Shown here one piece after another: positions 36,190-46,310 of a stretch of 64,000 nucleotides of DNA; the first letter of the stretch is position 1, and the number at the start of each line of letters is the position of its first letter. The DNA is taken from the NCBI RefSeq assembly GCF_020217465.1, contig NZ_CP084115.1, positions 3,286,001-3,350,000 on the forward strand, in the 5' to 3' direction. The DNA is from Cobetia amphilecti. GTDB taxonomy: Bacteria > Pseudomonadota > Gammaproteobacteria > Pseudomonadales > Halomonadaceae. The notes beneath the pieces are model-generated. The model did not search any database. It saw only the letters and a program-made list of their open reading frames with translations, and was not told the DNA's origin. A program made the translations under genes and the position numbers.

Positions 36190-37335
36190 TCATTTCACGT
36201 CGAGCTGCTGCACGCGCACGGTGTAGTTGTTGACGCCCTGCATGGAGGAGCCGAACTTCTGACCGCTGACCCAGACGGTGTAACGCCCCGGTTCCAGCAC
36301 GGTCTTGAGGTGGAAGTCGCCCTGGAAGCCTTCGCCCTTGTCGCTGGCGACGGTGTTGCCACTCTCGTCCAGCAGGCGCATCTGCAGCTTGTAGGTGCCT
36401 TCGCTGCCCGGGAAGGTCTCGCTGTCGATGGTCACGGTGCCGCGGTCCGCGACATCGAAGGTCATGACCTCGCCCTTCTCGAGTATGCGCACATCGGTGA
36501 CGATCTCGTCGAAACGACGATCCGGCTCCGCTTCGGCCTCGGTTTCCGTCACGGCTGCACTGCCCGTGGCAGCAGCGGTCGTGGCAGCAGCGGCAGACGT
36601 CTCGGCTGCAGCAGTCGCGGCTGCCGAAGTCGTAGCGGCGGCAGCGCCTGTGGCGGAAGCGCCTTCAGCTGCCGCATTGCCTGTCTCGGCAGCCTTCTTC
36701 TCGCGGGCAGCCTGTTCGGCGGCGGCAACGGTGGCCGGCTTGATGGTCGCGACTTCATCGTTGGCATCGACGAAGGCGGTACGACGGCCATCGCCATCGG
36801 TGTCGAGGAAGACCAGGCCGTTGCCGGTCTCGATGCCGCTTTCCTCGGCAGACAGCTTCTCGCCACTCTCGCTCAGGCCTGCGACGTTGATTTCATAGGT
36901 GTTGCCGCCCGACTTGCCAGCCCCCAGCTTGTCGGCGCGCACAAGCAGCTTGTAGACGCCCGGCTCAAGCTCGGTATTCATGTTCAAGCCATCGGAGGCC
37001 CTGTCACCTTCTGCAGTGGCCACGACCTCGCCCTGCTCACTCTCGAGCGTGGCCTTCATGGTGTAGGGGTCGGTCACATCGAAACTGGCGACGCCATCGA
37101 TTTCGTAGCGTCCGGCTTCCTTGATGGTGAACTGGTGCACGCTGGTACCGCCGAACAGGAAGTTCTGGCTGTGGGCATCACTGCGCGGCTTGAGGAACTT
37201 GGAGATATCCAGCTTGCCTGCCGCTTCTTCTGCACGCTGCTGAGCGGGGCTGCCATCGGCCAGCACGGCCTGGGATGCCAGAGTGGACAGGCCAAGCGCG
37301 AGGGCGCAGGCGAGGGGTAATGCACGATGTGACAT
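36190..37335 (-). CDS. Secreted protein with two PPC-like beta domains
   Basis: Exported protein of 381 residues. The signal peptide (LPLACALALGLSTLASQAVLA) is followed by a first beta-rich domain near residues 50-155, with VHQFTIKEAGRYEID and ELEPGVYKLLVRA. An EF-hand-like DTDGDGRRTAF segment lies near residue 180. An Ala/Thr-rich low-complexity linker spans about 205-265. A second similar domain near 275-378 has TFDVADRGTVTID and VLEPGRYTVWVSG. The repeated layout resembles pre-peptidase C-terminal (PPC) domains, but no protease domain is present. The ATG at 37335 is chosen for the signal peptide. Function is unknown. Confidence 0.68.
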   Translation of the reverse strand: MSHRALPLACALALGLSTLASQAVLADGSPAQQRAEEAAGKLDISKFLKPRSDAHSQNFLFGGTSVHQFTIKEAGRYEIDGVASFDVTDPYTMKATLESEQGEVVATAEGDRASDGLNMNTELEPGVYKLLVRADKLGAGKSGGNTYEINVAGLSESGEKLSAEESGIETGNGLVFLDTDGDGRRTAFVDANDEVATIKPATVAAAEQAAREKKAAETGNAAAEGASATGAAAATTSAAATAAAETSAAAATTAAATGSAAVTETEAEAEPDRRFDEIVTDVRILEKGEVMTFDVADRGTVTIDSETFPGSEGTYKLQMRLLDESGNTVASDKGEGFQGDFHLKTVLEPGRYTVWVSGQKFGSSMQGVNNYTVRVQQLDVK

Positions 37336-37673
37336 GGTGTCTCTGCCTTGTTGTACTGATGCTTTGAAAACAGAAGCCTCCAGCGAGCGCCGCAGCGACT
37401 CCGAGACTTGAAATGAGGGTCTGAAAATCAAGGACTGAAAACAGGGGCTGCAGAAAAGGATGCAACCATCAGGGCCTGTATCAGTCTCTGCACTGGTCGC
37501 CATTCAGCATACCAGACAGCTGACGACAGTTACCTTACCGCAGGCTTCAGCTATCACTTTTTTATTCATTCCCGACATGAAAAAGCCCTCACCAATGGTG
37601 AGGGCTTCTATCAGCGAGTCATCAGATGCTCGCCACTTGCGTCAGCCTCTTGCTGCAACCGAGGCCGAAAGCA
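37336..37673. other. Gap between gdhB and the PPC-like gene, with a period-14 repeat
   Basis: No gene is seen in these 338 bp. Degenerate 14-bp units run through 37407-37448, for example CTTGAAATGAGGGT, CTGAAAATCAAGGA and CTGAAAACAGGGGC. The gdhB terminator lies at 37580-37607. Confidence 0.6.
37580..37607 (-). terminator. Terminator of gdhB
   Basis: AAGCCCTCACCA and TGGTGAGGGCTT form a 12-bp stem with a single-base loop. On the minus strand a run of T follows. It lies 66 bp beyond the gdhB stop. Confidence 0.88.
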
Positions 37674-40600
37674 TCAGGCTTCGCGCTTGGACTCGGCCAG
37701 ATCGACCAGCTCGCGCAGGGCGACCGCGAACAGCGGGAAGCTCAGCTGAGCACCGCCCTTCATCTCGCCGAGCAGTGAGCACCAGCGGCTGACCAGAGTC
37801 TCGTGGCTGGCCATCCAGCTGTCGACACGCTCATCGATCTCGCGCGGTGCATTGTCCTGCTTGAGCACGCTGACGGTCAGTGCCAGCTGCTGACGATCGA
37901 GATCGTCACGGAAGCTTTCACGTGCCTGCGCCTGCCAGCTGTCCTGCACCTCAAGGCCGTTGATCTTGTCACCGACCCACGGCAGCTCCAGACGATGGCC
38001 GATGCCGTAGAAGGCTTCTGCCACGCGATTGATCTTCTCGCCGGTCGCCTTGGCCGCCTCGATGATGCCAAGCCCTGCATAGAGGCTTGAGGTCGCGGCG
38101 ATGGTGCTGGCCAGGGCCTCCGGCACGCCTGCCTCGACATAGCTGTCGCGACGCGCTTCCCAGTTCTCGCGGGCTTCGCCCTTGAGACGCTCACCGATGC
38201 TCTCGGAGAGCTGGGCCAGACGCGGGGCGAAGTGGCTGATGCATTCCTTGACGCCCATGGAGCTGCGCTGACGCAGGAACCAGCGAGTGGCACGACGCAT
38301 CAGACGCATCAGGTCACCCATCATGCGGTACTGCAGTTCTGCCGGCACCTGGTGATCGAGGGCCTCGATCTGGGTCCACAGCGCTTCCAGATTGAAGCTG
38401 TCACGCGCCACGATGTAGGCACGCGCGATTTCCGCCTTGTCGGCACCAGTGGTGTCTTCCAGACGACGCACGAAGGCGATGCCCATGTGGTCGACCAGGT
38501 CATTGGCGATCTGGGTCGCAGCGATCTCACGTTTCAGACGGTGCTGGTACATCTCTTCCGGGAAGCGCTCCATCAACACGCGCGGGAAGGCGCGCTCGAG
38601 GTGCTGCTGCACGTAGCTGTCGTCCGGCACGTCAGAGGCGATCAAGCTGGTCTTGAGGTCGCTCTTGGCGTAGGAGACCAGCACGGACAGTTCCGGCAGG
38701 GTCAGGGCTTCACCGGCGTTGGAACGCTCGATCAGCGCCTCATCGGACGGCAGGAACTCGAGTTCACGGTCCAGGGTGCCGGCCGCTTCCAGCTCATTGA
38801 TGAAGCGACGGAAGACGCCCATGCCTTCCTTGGACTGCTGCTCGGAGAGCGACAGCGCCTGGGTCTGGCGATAGTTGTCCTTGATCACCAGCTCGCCGAC
38901 TTCGTCGGTCATCTCGGCCAGCTGCTGGTTGCGCTGCTTGTCGGTCAGATCACCGCGGGCGACGATGTCGTCCAGCAGGATCTTGATGTTGACCTCGTGA
39001 TCCGAGCAGTTCACGCCACCGGCATTGTCGATGAAGTCGGTGTTGACGCGCACGCCCTGCTGGGCCGCGGCTTCCATGCGGCCACGCTGGGTCAGACCCA
39101 GGTTGCCGCCTTCGCCCACCACCTTGCAGCGCAGCTCACGGCCGTCGATACGCAGGCCATCGTTGGCCTTGTCGCCGACATCGGCGTGGGACTCGCTGGA
39201 CGCCTTGACGTAGGTTCCGATACCGCCGTTCCAGATCAGGTCGACCTGCGCCTTGAGCATCGCGTTGATCAGCTCGTTGGGCGCCAGATGGTCGGCACTG
39301 ATGTCGAAGACTTCCTTCATCTGCGGGCTGATGGCGATGGTCTTGGCATCACGCGAGAACAGACCGCCGCCTTCGCTGATCAGGCTCTTGTCGTAGTCGT
39401 CCCAGCTGGAACGCGGCAGACGGAACAGACGCTCGCGCTCGGCGAAGCTCTTCGCGGTGTCCGGGTTCGGATCGACGAAGATGTTGCGGTGGTTGAAGGC
39501 ACCGACCAGGCGGATCTTCTCGGACAGCAGCATGCCGTTGCCGAAGACGTCACCGGCCATGTCACCGATACCGACCACGCTGAACTCGTCTTCCTGGATG
39601 TTGATGCCCATCTCGCGGAAGTGACGCTGCACGCTGACCCAGGCACCCTTGGCGGTGATGCCCATGCCCTTGTGGTCGTAACCGTTGGCGCCACCGGAGG
39701 CGAAGGCATCGCCCAGCCAGAAGCCGTACTCGTTGGAGATGGCATTGGCGATGTCGGAGAAGGTCGCGGTGCCCTTGTCGGCCGCGACGACCATGTAGGG
39801 GTCGTCTTCGTCGTAACGCACCACGGCCGTCGGGGCCACCACGTCACCACCGGACAGGTTGTCGGTGATGTCGAGCAGTGCGCGGATGAAGATCTGGTAG
39901 CAGGCGATACCTTCCTTCTGGATCACGTCGCGGTCGGTGGTTTCCGGCATGCGCTTGCAGACGAAACCGCCCTTGGCGCCGACCGGCACGATGACCGCGT
40001 TCTTGACCTGCTGTGCCTTGACCAGACCCAGCACCTCGGTGCGGAAATCTTCATGACGGTCGGACCAGCGCAGACCACCACGTGCGACCTTGCCGCCACG
40101 CAGGTGAACACCTTCGACGCGCGGCGAGTAGACGAAGATCTCGAACATCGGGCGCGGCTTCGGCACGTCAGGAATGCTGCGCGTGTCGAGCTTGAAGCTG
40201 ATGTAGTCCTTGGCCTGGCCATCTTCCGCCGGCTGGAAGAAGTTGGTACGCAGCGTCGCCATCATCAGGTCGACGTAGCGACGCAGCAGGCGGTCGTCGT
40301 TCAGGCTGGAGACCTGGTCGAGCAGGCCATTGATGCGCTCGCGGCAGGCGTTGACGTCATCCTCGCCACCCTGACCCTGCGGGTCGAAGCGCAGGTTGAA
40401 CAGCTGCACCAGCTCGCGGGTGATGTCCGGATGGCTGCCCAGCGCATTGGCGATGTAGGCCTGGGAGAGACCGAAGCGGATCTGCTTGAGGTAACGCGCG
40501 TAGGCACGCAGCATCGCCACTTCCCGCCAGTCCAGGCCAGAGCCGATGATCAGGCGGTTGAAGGCATCGGATTCGGCTTCGCCGGACCAGATCTTCTTGA

Positions 40601-42512
40601 AGGCTTCGATGAAGCTCTCGCGCACTTCGGAGAGCTCGACCGCGCCCTTGCCGTGATGCTCTAGATCGAAATCGTGCACCCAGCAGGAGGAATCGGTGCG
40701 GGTGATCTCGTAGGGGCGCTCACCGATGACACGCAGACCGAGGTTTTCCAGCACCGGCAGCACGTCGGAAAGCGGGATCGGCTGATGCTTGTGGAACAGC
40801 TTCAGGTTGACGCCGGAGTTGTCGTCCTCGACCAGACGATAGGTGCTCAGGCCGACGGCCTGGCCTTCGTCCAGCGCACGCAGGTGGCCCACGTCATAGA
40901 CGGCGGTGCGCGGCGAGAAGTCGTCACGATAGCTGCCCGGGAAGGCATCACGGTAGCGAGTCATCAGCTCGTTGGCCTGCTCTTCACCGAAGCCTTCGAC
41001 CATGGCAGCGTGCAGCTCGTCACGCCAGCTGCGGGCCAGCTGAGCGATCTTGTTCTCCAGCGCGCGCATGTCGTACTGGCCGGGTTCATCGCCCTTGAAG
41101 CGCAGGATGAACTGGATACGCGTCAGCACGGACTCGGACAGATACGGCGTGAAGTCACCGAAGGTGGCGTTCAGCTCTTCACACAGCAGATTCTGGATGC
41201 GCACACGCAGGTCGGTGGAATAGACGTCGCGCGGCACGAACACCAGTACCGAGAAGAACTTGCCGAAGCGGTCTTCACGCACGATCAGACGCACGCGGCG
41301 ACGCTCACGGATGTTGAGGATGCTGGTGGCGGTACGGGTCAGCTCGTCCGTGGAGATCTGGAAGAGGTCATCACGCGGATAGACTTCCAGAATCTGCAGC
41401 AGGTGCTTGCCGTTGTGGCCCTTCGGGTTGACGCCGGCGGCTTCCATGACGTCCTGCACCTTGCGACGCAGAATCGGCACGTTGCGCGGGCTCTGGTTGT
41501 ACACCGTGGAGGTGTAGAGCCCCAGGAAGCGGCGCTCGCCGATCACGCGGCCTTCTTCATCGAAGCGCTCGACGGTGATGTAGTCCGGGTAGGCCGGACG
41601 GTGCACGCGGGCGTGGAAGGCACTCTTGGCGAAGGACAGCAGTTCCGGTATCAGCACGTACTGATCGCTGTTGACGCTCTGCTGGTGACGGGACTGCTCG
41701 TGATAGCGCTCGAGGTCCAGCTTGAGCACGCCCAGCTCGGAACCTTCGACCTTGTTCAGCACGCGGGTGCCGTCTTCCTGCTCGTCGACGGTGTACTCGT
41801 CATAGCCCAGGAAGGTGAAGTGGTCGTTGCCCATCCACTGCATGAAGTCGCAGGCTTCCTGATGGTCAGCCTCGGAGACGGTCGGCGGACGGTTGTCACG
41901 CAGCTCCTGCAGCGCCTGGGCGCCCTGGCTACGCATGGCGTCGAAGTCAGCGACGGCAACGCGCACTTCGGCCAGCACTTCACGCAGGCTGGTCTCGAGG
42001 TCTTCCAGTGTCTCGGCGTCGTTGTGACGATCGACCTCGATGTAGATCAGCGACTCGCGGTGCTGCGGGGCGTTCTCGGCACGCGGTGCCGTCACGCGCT
42101 CCAGCTGGCCGGCATCATCACGTGCAACGGCCAGCACGGCGTTGTGGATGGCGTGAACGGTGATGCCACGACGGTTGAGCTCGATACGCACGGAATCGAC
42201 CAGGAACGGCATGTCCGGGTGCAGCACTTCGATGATGGTGTGCGTCGACTGCCAGCCATGCTTCTCGAAGTCCGGGTTGTAGGCGCGCACCTTGGGAGCC
42301 TCGAGGCTCTGCAGGAAGTGCCATACGGCCAGGGTGGAACCGTAGAGGTCATCCAGCTTGCGCTCGGCCATGTCCTCGAAGGAGGCCGTTGCGTGATAGT
42401 CGCGCGCAAACGCCGCGATCACGTCCACCTTGTCCTTGGGAAGTCGCTTGTCCAGCTGCTCTTCGAGCTGCGCAAGAAATTCCTGCTTGCCGTCCGTCGC
42501 CACGTGTAGCAT
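37674..42512 (-). CDS. gdhB: NAD-specific glutamate dehydrogenase, GDH-180 class
   Basis: Very large enzyme of about 1612 residues that oxidatively deaminates glutamate to 2-oxoglutarate and ammonia. The N-terminal half, including DSVRIELNRRGITVHAI, is the ACT-like regulatory region of the class. The catalytic core has the glutamate-site lysine in IVPVGAKGGFVCKRM near residue 845. The NAD domain includes GIGDMAGDVFGNGMLLS near 980 and NHRNIFVDPNPD. The frame begins at TTG 42515, but ATG 42512 with GAGGTG upstream is the likelier start. The role fits catabolism of glutamate and aspartate-family products, including those from ectoine. Confidence 0.96.
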   Translation of the reverse strand: MLHVATDGKQEFLAQLEEQLDKRLPKDKVDVIAAFARDYHATASFEDMAERKLDDLYGSTLAVWHFLQSLEAPKVRAYNPDFEKHGWQSTHTIIEVLHPDMPFLVDSVRIELNRRGITVHAIHNAVLAVARDDAGQLERVTAPRAENAPQHRESLIYIEVDRHNDAETLEDLETSLREVLAEVRVAVADFDAMRSQGAQALQELRDNRPPTVSEADHQEACDFMQWMGNDHFTFLGYDEYTVDEQEDGTRVLNKVEGSELGVLKLDLERYHEQSRHQQSVNSDQYVLIPELLSFAKSAFHARVHRPAYPDYITVERFDEEGRVIGERRFLGLYTSTVYNQSPRNVPILRRKVQDVMEAAGVNPKGHNGKHLLQILEVYPRDDLFQISTDELTRTATSILNIRERRRVRLIVREDRFGKFFSVLVFVPRDVYSTDLRVRIQNLLCEELNATFGDFTPYLSESVLTRIQFILRFKGDEPGQYDMRALENKIAQLARSWRDELHAAMVEGFGEEQANELMTRYRDAFPGSYRDDFSPRTAVYDVGHLRALDEGQAVGLSTYRLVEDDNSGVNLKLFHKHQPIPLSDVLPVLENLGLRVIGERPYEITRTDSSCWVHDFDLEHHGKGAVELSEVRESFIEAFKKIWSGEAESDAFNRLIIGSGLDWREVAMLRAYARYLKQIRFGLSQAYIANALGSHPDITRELVQLFNLRFDPQGQGGEDDVNACRERINGLLDQVSSLNDDRLLRRYVDLMMATLRTNFFQPAEDGQAKDYISFKLDTRSIPDVPKPRPMFEIFVYSPRVEGVHLRGGKVARGGLRWSDRHEDFRTEVLGLVKAQQVKNAVIVPVGAKGGFVCKRMPETTDRDVIQKEGIACYQIFIRALLDITDNLSGGDVVAPTAVVRYDEDDPYMVVAADKGTATFSDIANAISNEYGFWLGDAFASGGANGYDHKGMGITAKGAWVSVQRHFREMGINIQEDEFSVVGIGDMAGDVFGNGMLLSEKIRLVGAFNHRNIFVDPNPDTAKSFAERERLFRLPRSSWDDYDKSLISEGGGLFSRDAKTIAISPQMKEVFDISADHLAPNELINAMLKAQVDLIWNGGIGTYVKASSESHADVGDKANDGLRIDGRELRCKVVGEGGNLGLTQRGRMEAAAQQGVRVNTDFIDNAGGVNCSDHEVNIKILLDDIVARGDLTDKQRNQQLAEMTDEVGELVIKDNYRQTQALSLSEQQSKEGMGVFRRFINELEAAGTLDRELEFLPSDEALIERSNAGEALTLPELSVLVSYAKSDLKTSLIASDVPDDSYVQQHLERAFPRVLMERFPEEMYQHRLKREIAATQIANDLVDHMGIAFVRRLEDTTGADKAEIARAYIVARDSFNLEALWTQIEALDHQVPAELQYRMMGDLMRLMRRATRWFLRQRSSMGVKECISHFAPRLAQLSESIGERLKGEARENWEARRDSYVEAGVPEALASTIAATSSLYAGLGIIEAAKATGEKINRVAEAFYGIGHRLELPWVGDKINGLEVQDSWQAQARESFRDDLDRQQLALTVSVLKQDNAPREIDERVDSWMASHETLVSRWCSLLGEMKGGAQLSFPLFAVALRELVDLAESKREA

Positions 42513-42869
42513 CAATCACCTCGACTGACCTGATGGATGTATCAGGGAAAATAGTCATAGAGAGTCTGCGCCGGCCAGAAAGGCGTTGCAGCACAGACTC
42601 ATGCAGTGCATCACAGACTAGCGCAGTCTGCGCCTCTGCCCCATGCCTGTTCCATATTGGTCATGCAGCATTACATCTGTGCATCGGGTATTGACTTGGC
42701 GGTCCGCGCATGAAACGAAAGTCTAATTCGAGTGACTGTCATGTGCGCAAAAAAGCCCCGTCGTCCCCTACCTGACAGGTAGATGACGACGGGGCTCTGG
42801 TTTTTCAAACGATTGGCGCGATACCTCGCTCATGCAGGCGTGACATCGGCTGTCGGTGTGAAGATGCGC
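42513..42869. other. Gap between gdhB and trmA
   Basis: The gap has 357 bp and no gene. It holds the trmA terminator at 42749-42796 and, presumably, the gdhB promoter. No convincing -35/-10 pair was found. Confidence 0.5.
42749..42796 (-). terminator. Terminator of trmA
   Basis: AGCCCCGTCGTC and GACGACGGGGCT form a 12-bp stem, with an inner CTACCT/AGGTAG stem. On the minus strand TTTTTT follows. Confidence 0.93.
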
Positions 42870-44000
42870 TTATCTGCGAACCAGATAGACACCACACTCG
42901 AGGTGGTCGGTATACGGGAACTGATCGAACAGCGCGAAGCGTTCGATACGGTGCGTGCGGCACAGCACCTCAAGGTTGTCGATCAGCGTCTGCGGGTTGC
43001 AGGAGATATAGACGATGCGCTCGTAACGCGCGGTCTGCTCGCAGCTGTCGGCATCGAGGCCGGCACGCGGCGGATCGACCAGCACGGTGCGGAAGTCGTG
43101 GTTGTCGAGGTCCATCTCCGCGACACGACGGCCCGCCTTCTCGCCCGCCAGCGCCAGCGAGAAGTCCTCGGCCGACATGCGCGCCACCTGGGCATTGTCG
43201 ATGGCGTTGGCCGCCAGGTTGACCTGCGCCGAGGCCACGGAAGTGCGTGAGATCTCGGTGGCCAGCACGCGGCGGAAGTTCTCGGCCAGCGCGATGGTGA
43301 AGTTGCCGTTGCCGCAGTAGAGCTCGACCAGATCGCCCTGCTCACGGCCTTCCGCCTGCGCCTTGTCAGGATGGGTCACGTCACGTGCCCAGCTGAGCAT
43401 CGAGCGGCAGATCTCGGCATTGGGCTGGGTAAAGCTGTTCTCGACCTGCTGATAGACGTACTCGCGGCCATCGACCTCGAGACGCTCGAAGACGTGATCG
43501 CGCGTCAGCACGATATGCTGCTTGCGCGAACGCCCGATGATCATGATGTCGAGCTCTTCTTCCAGCGCACGCGCCTCGGCTTCCCAGTCTTCGCCGAGCT
43601 TGCGATGGTAGATCAGCGTGACCAGTGCCTCGCCGCTCAGGGTGGTGAGGAACTCGCACTGGAACAGACGCTCGCGCAGCACCGGGCTTGCCTTGAGGCG
43701 CTCACGCAGCAGCGGCATCAATTCATTGATGCGCTGGCTGGCGACCGGGAAGTCGTCCATGCGCACGACCGTCTTCTTCTTGTTGCCCTCGTCGTCGAAC
43801 TCGACCTCGAACATCGCGTAATAGAGGTCATCATCCTCGTGCCAGATACGGAACTCGCACCGCATGCGGTAATGGCTGGGCGGCGAGGGAAACACCTCGA
43901 GTTCCGGCGCATCAAAGGCAGCGAAACGTGCGCGGGTCTGCTCGGCCTTCTCGGCGAGCTGCTGTTCATACTGACTGGGATCGACGACGGCGATGGCCAC
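42870..44000 (-). CDS. trmA: tRNA (uracil-54-C5)-methyltransferase
   Basis: Makes ribothymidine at position 54 of tRNAs. The protein has about 376 residues. SHYRMRCEFRIWH is near the N-terminus, QVENSFTQPN in the middle, and the SAM-binding motif is ELYCGNGNFTIALA. VDPPRAGLD follows, with catalytic Cys334 in YISCNPQTL. The frame is open to 44066, but GTG 44000 has AGGAG five bases upstream and gives the E. coli length. murI lies just upstream on the same strand, as in many gammaproteobacteria. Confidence 0.95.
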   Translation of the reverse strand: MAIAVVDPSQYEQQLAEKAEQTRARFAAFDAPELEVFPSPPSHYRMRCEFRIWHEDDDLYYAMFEVEFDDEGNKKKTVVRMDDFPVASQRINELMPLLRERLKASPVLRERLFQCEFLTTLSGEALVTLIYHRKLGEDWEAEARALEEELDIMIIGRSRKQHIVLTRDHVFERLEVDGREYVYQQVENSFTQPNAEICRSMLSWARDVTHPDKAQAEGREQGDLVELYCGNGNFTIALAENFRRVLATEISRTSVASAQVNLAANAIDNAQVARMSAEDFSLALAGEKAGRRVAEMDLDNHDFRTVLVDPPRAGLDADSCEQTARYERIVYISCNPQTLIDNLEVLCRTHRIERFALFDQFPYTDHLECGVYLVRR

Positions 44001-44207
44001 ACTGACTCCTGCCTGCGGGCATACCGCAGCACTGAAACGATGAGCAAAGGGACGCGGGGACGTCATGGTGAACCATGCCGATCACGTCCATTCAAAGGTT
44101 GGGCGCGCTAGCCTACCATCGGCAGCGCGAAGCTCAAGCGCCAAATGGCGGGTCAAGGCGGGAGCAGGCAGGTGCAAGAGGGCCGTGAGAGTCAACGCCC
44201 CTGCCCC

Positions 44208-45116
44208 TCAGTCGTCGAACGCCAGCGCCTGCGGCGCGGCGAAACCCTGACTGGCCAGCGCCGTAGCCAGTCCCGGCTGCCGGGCATCCGTCGCCAGCGC
44301 CAGGTGCTCATGCGGTGCTGGTTGAACCTCTTGAGCGACTTGCTGTTCAGCCGCTTGCGCCGCAGTACCAAGCGCCAGCACCTCCGCCACGCGACGGGCG
44401 ATTGCCGCGCCGGAATCCACCAGCGCCACCCGAGACTCGCCCAGCACCTGCGAGATGTCGGCGCCGAGCAGCGGGAAATGCGTGCAGCCGAGAATCACCA
44501 CTTCCAGCGCTTCGACCGCCGCCAGATCAGCCAGACTGGCCGCCACCACCTCGGGGCGCGCCGGCTCACCGCGCAGGCGCCGCTCGGCCTCCGCGACCAG
44601 CGGATCGGCGGCGACGCGAATCACGCGACAGTCGGCAGCAAAATCACGGATCAGCTGCTCGGTGTAGGCGCGACGCACCGTGGCGGATGTCGCCAGCAAC
44701 GCGAAGACCGGCGGCTCGCACTTCTCACGACGTGCTGCGCTCTGGCGCGCACGTGCCAACGCCGCCGCCGGCTTGATGGCGGGCACGGTGCCGATCACCG
44801 GAATCGACAGCGCTTCGCGCAATGCCGCCAGCGCCAGAGTGCTGGCGGTATTGCAGGCGACCACCAACGCCCGTGCCCCGCTTGCCTCGACGGCCGCCAC
44901 GCACACCTGAACGATGCGCGGTATCAACCAGTCATCCGGCTTGGTGCCATAGGGTAGCGCGGCGTTGTCACAGACATAGGCCAGCGACAGCTGCGGCCAC
45001 TGACGGCGGATCTCGGCGGCGACGGACAACCCGCCGACACCGGAATCGAAGACCAGCACCGGGGCAGAAGAACGGGAATCAGAGGCAGGCATGTCGCCTG
45101 GGCGGGCAGGACTCAT
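44208..45116 (-). CDS. murI: Glutamate racemase
   Basis: Supplies D-glutamate for peptidoglycan. At 302 residues it has the cofactor-independent two-cysteine site: Cys88 in VVACNTAS and Cys211 in LGCTHFPLL, with FDSGVGGLSV at residues 23-32 and PYGTK near 56. Two in-frame ATGs (45116 and 45092) are possible starts, neither with a strong ribosome site. The C-terminal tail is Ala/Gln-rich. Confidence 0.95.
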   Translation of the reverse strand: MSPARPGDMPASDSRSSAPVLVFDSGVGGLSVAAEIRRQWPQLSLAYVCDNAALPYGTKPDDWLIPRIVQVCVAAVEASGARALVVACNTASTLALAALREALSIPVIGTVPAIKPAAALARARQSAARREKCEPPVFALLATSATVRRAYTEQLIRDFAADCRVIRVAADPLVAEAERRLRGEPARPEVVAASLADLAAVEALEVVILGCTHFPLLGADISQVLGESRVALVDSGAAIARRVAEVLALGTAAQAAEQQVAQEVQPAPHEHLALATDARQPGLATALASQGFAAPQALAFDD

Positions 45117-45189
45117 CGGCAGATACCGCTGGCGACAATCATCATGGAGACGGGCGACTCGAACAGACGGGACAAGGGCGCGGAGTCTA

Positions 45190-46203
45190 TCACGGCCGCA
45201 GACCCGGCTTCACAGCCTCGAGCGATGGCAGATCGTTCTGCCCGGCATCATTCACGGCCGTGGTGTCGCGAACGGCTGTCGATGACGTGGCAAGCACGTC
45301 GGGCATCATCGTGAGGCCAATCCGCGCGAAGTGCTCACACAGCACCTCGATCAATGCCCGCAGGCGCGCCGGCTGCATGTCGCGCTCGGCATAGACCAGA
45401 TGGATATCCACCGGCGCGCACCAGTAGTCGACAAGCAGCGGCACCAGGCGGCCATTGGCGACGTCATTGGCCACCAGGAAATCCGGCTTGCAGGTAATGC
45501 CGATGCCCTGGGCAGCGGCCTCGACCAGCCCGCGCCCGCTGTCGCAGCTGAAGGTCGGCGACAGGCGGATCTTGCGTGGCCGCCCGTCGACCATGAAGCT
45601 CCACACCGGCCCTTCGCGCTGCTGGGTGTAATTCAGGCAGCGGTGATGGGCGAGGTCTTCCGGCACCTCGGGCGTGCCATTCTCGGCCAGGTAACCCGGG
45701 CTGGCATAGACCCCGACCTGGGTACCCGCCAGCCGGCGCGCGATCAGGCTGGAATCAGACAGCGCACCGGCGCGAATCACCAGATCATAATCCTCGGCCA
45801 TGAGATCGACATGGCGATCCTCCAGGCGCAGGTCGAGCTCGACAAAGGGGTAGGTCTGGCGGAAATGCGCCAGGGCCGGCATCAGACACTGGATGCTGAA
45901 ATCCATCGGCGCCGACATCTTCAAGCGCCCCCGAACCTCGCCCTGACGCTCGCCAAGACTGTCTTCCAGCGCCTGAAGGTCATTGAGCACACGACAGGCC
46001 CCCGCCAGGTAATGCTCGCCCTCGGCGGTCAGCTGCAGACTGCGCGTGGTGCGCATCAGCAGGCGAACGCCCAGCTCGGCTTCCAGGCGCGAGATCTGCT
46101 TGCTGACCATGCCGTTGGATAGCCCCAGCTGACGAGCACCGCCCGCAAAACTGCCCTCCTCTACCACGGCGCGAAACACCTGCATGGCAGTGAGTCGATC
46201 CAT
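45190..46203 (-). CDS. LysR-family transcriptional regulator
   Basis: Regulator of about 337 residues. MDRLTAMQVFRAVVEEGSFA opens a winged helix-turn-helix of the CrgA-like subgroup, and a substrate-binding domain runs from about residue 90. The tail after residue 300 is longer than usual. The ATG at 46203 replaces an implausible Arg-rich extension to 46461. It is on the same strand as doeX and 107 bp downstream of it, so it could be in that transcript. The target is unknown. Confidence 0.88.
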   Translation of the reverse strand: MDRLTAMQVFRAVVEEGSFAGGARQLGLSNGMVSKQISRLEAELGVRLLMRTTRSLQLTAEGEHYLAGACRVLNDLQALEDSLGERQGEVRGRLKMSAPMDFSIQCLMPALAHFRQTYPFVELDLRLEDRHVDLMAEDYDLVIRAGALSDSSLIARRLAGTQVGVYASPGYLAENGTPEVPEDLAHHRCLNYTQQREGPVWSFMVDGRPRKIRLSPTFSCDSGRGLVEAAAQGIGITCKPDFLVANDVANGRLVPLLVDYWCAPVDIHLVYAERDMQPARLRALIEVLCEHFARIGLTMMPDVLATSSTAVRDTTAVNDAGQNDLPSLEAVKPGLRP

Positions 46204-46227
46204 CGTGCGATCCCCTTTGCGATCAAG

Positions 46228-46266
46228 GAAAATGAGCCAGGAAAGTGAGTCAAGAAAGTGAGCCTG
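46228..46266 (-). repeat. Three tandem 13-bp units between doeX and the LysR gene
   Basis: GAAAATGAGCCAG, GAAAGTGAGTCAA and GAAAGTGAGCCTG follow each other without gaps at 46228, 46241 and 46254. They sit about 25 bp upstream of the LysR start codon. Confidence 0.85.
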
Positions 46267-46310
46267 AAAAGCGGGACGGCAAGATGACGACAAGTCCGCG
46301 CCCGGCGCGC

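Noticed and set aside
38232-42509. Two long plus-strand frames (about 810 and 611 codons) opposite gdhB
   Set aside because: They are antisense shadows of a clearly homologous GDH-180 gene. Their His/Val/Asp-rich composition and lack of family motifs are typical of GC-rich mirror frames.
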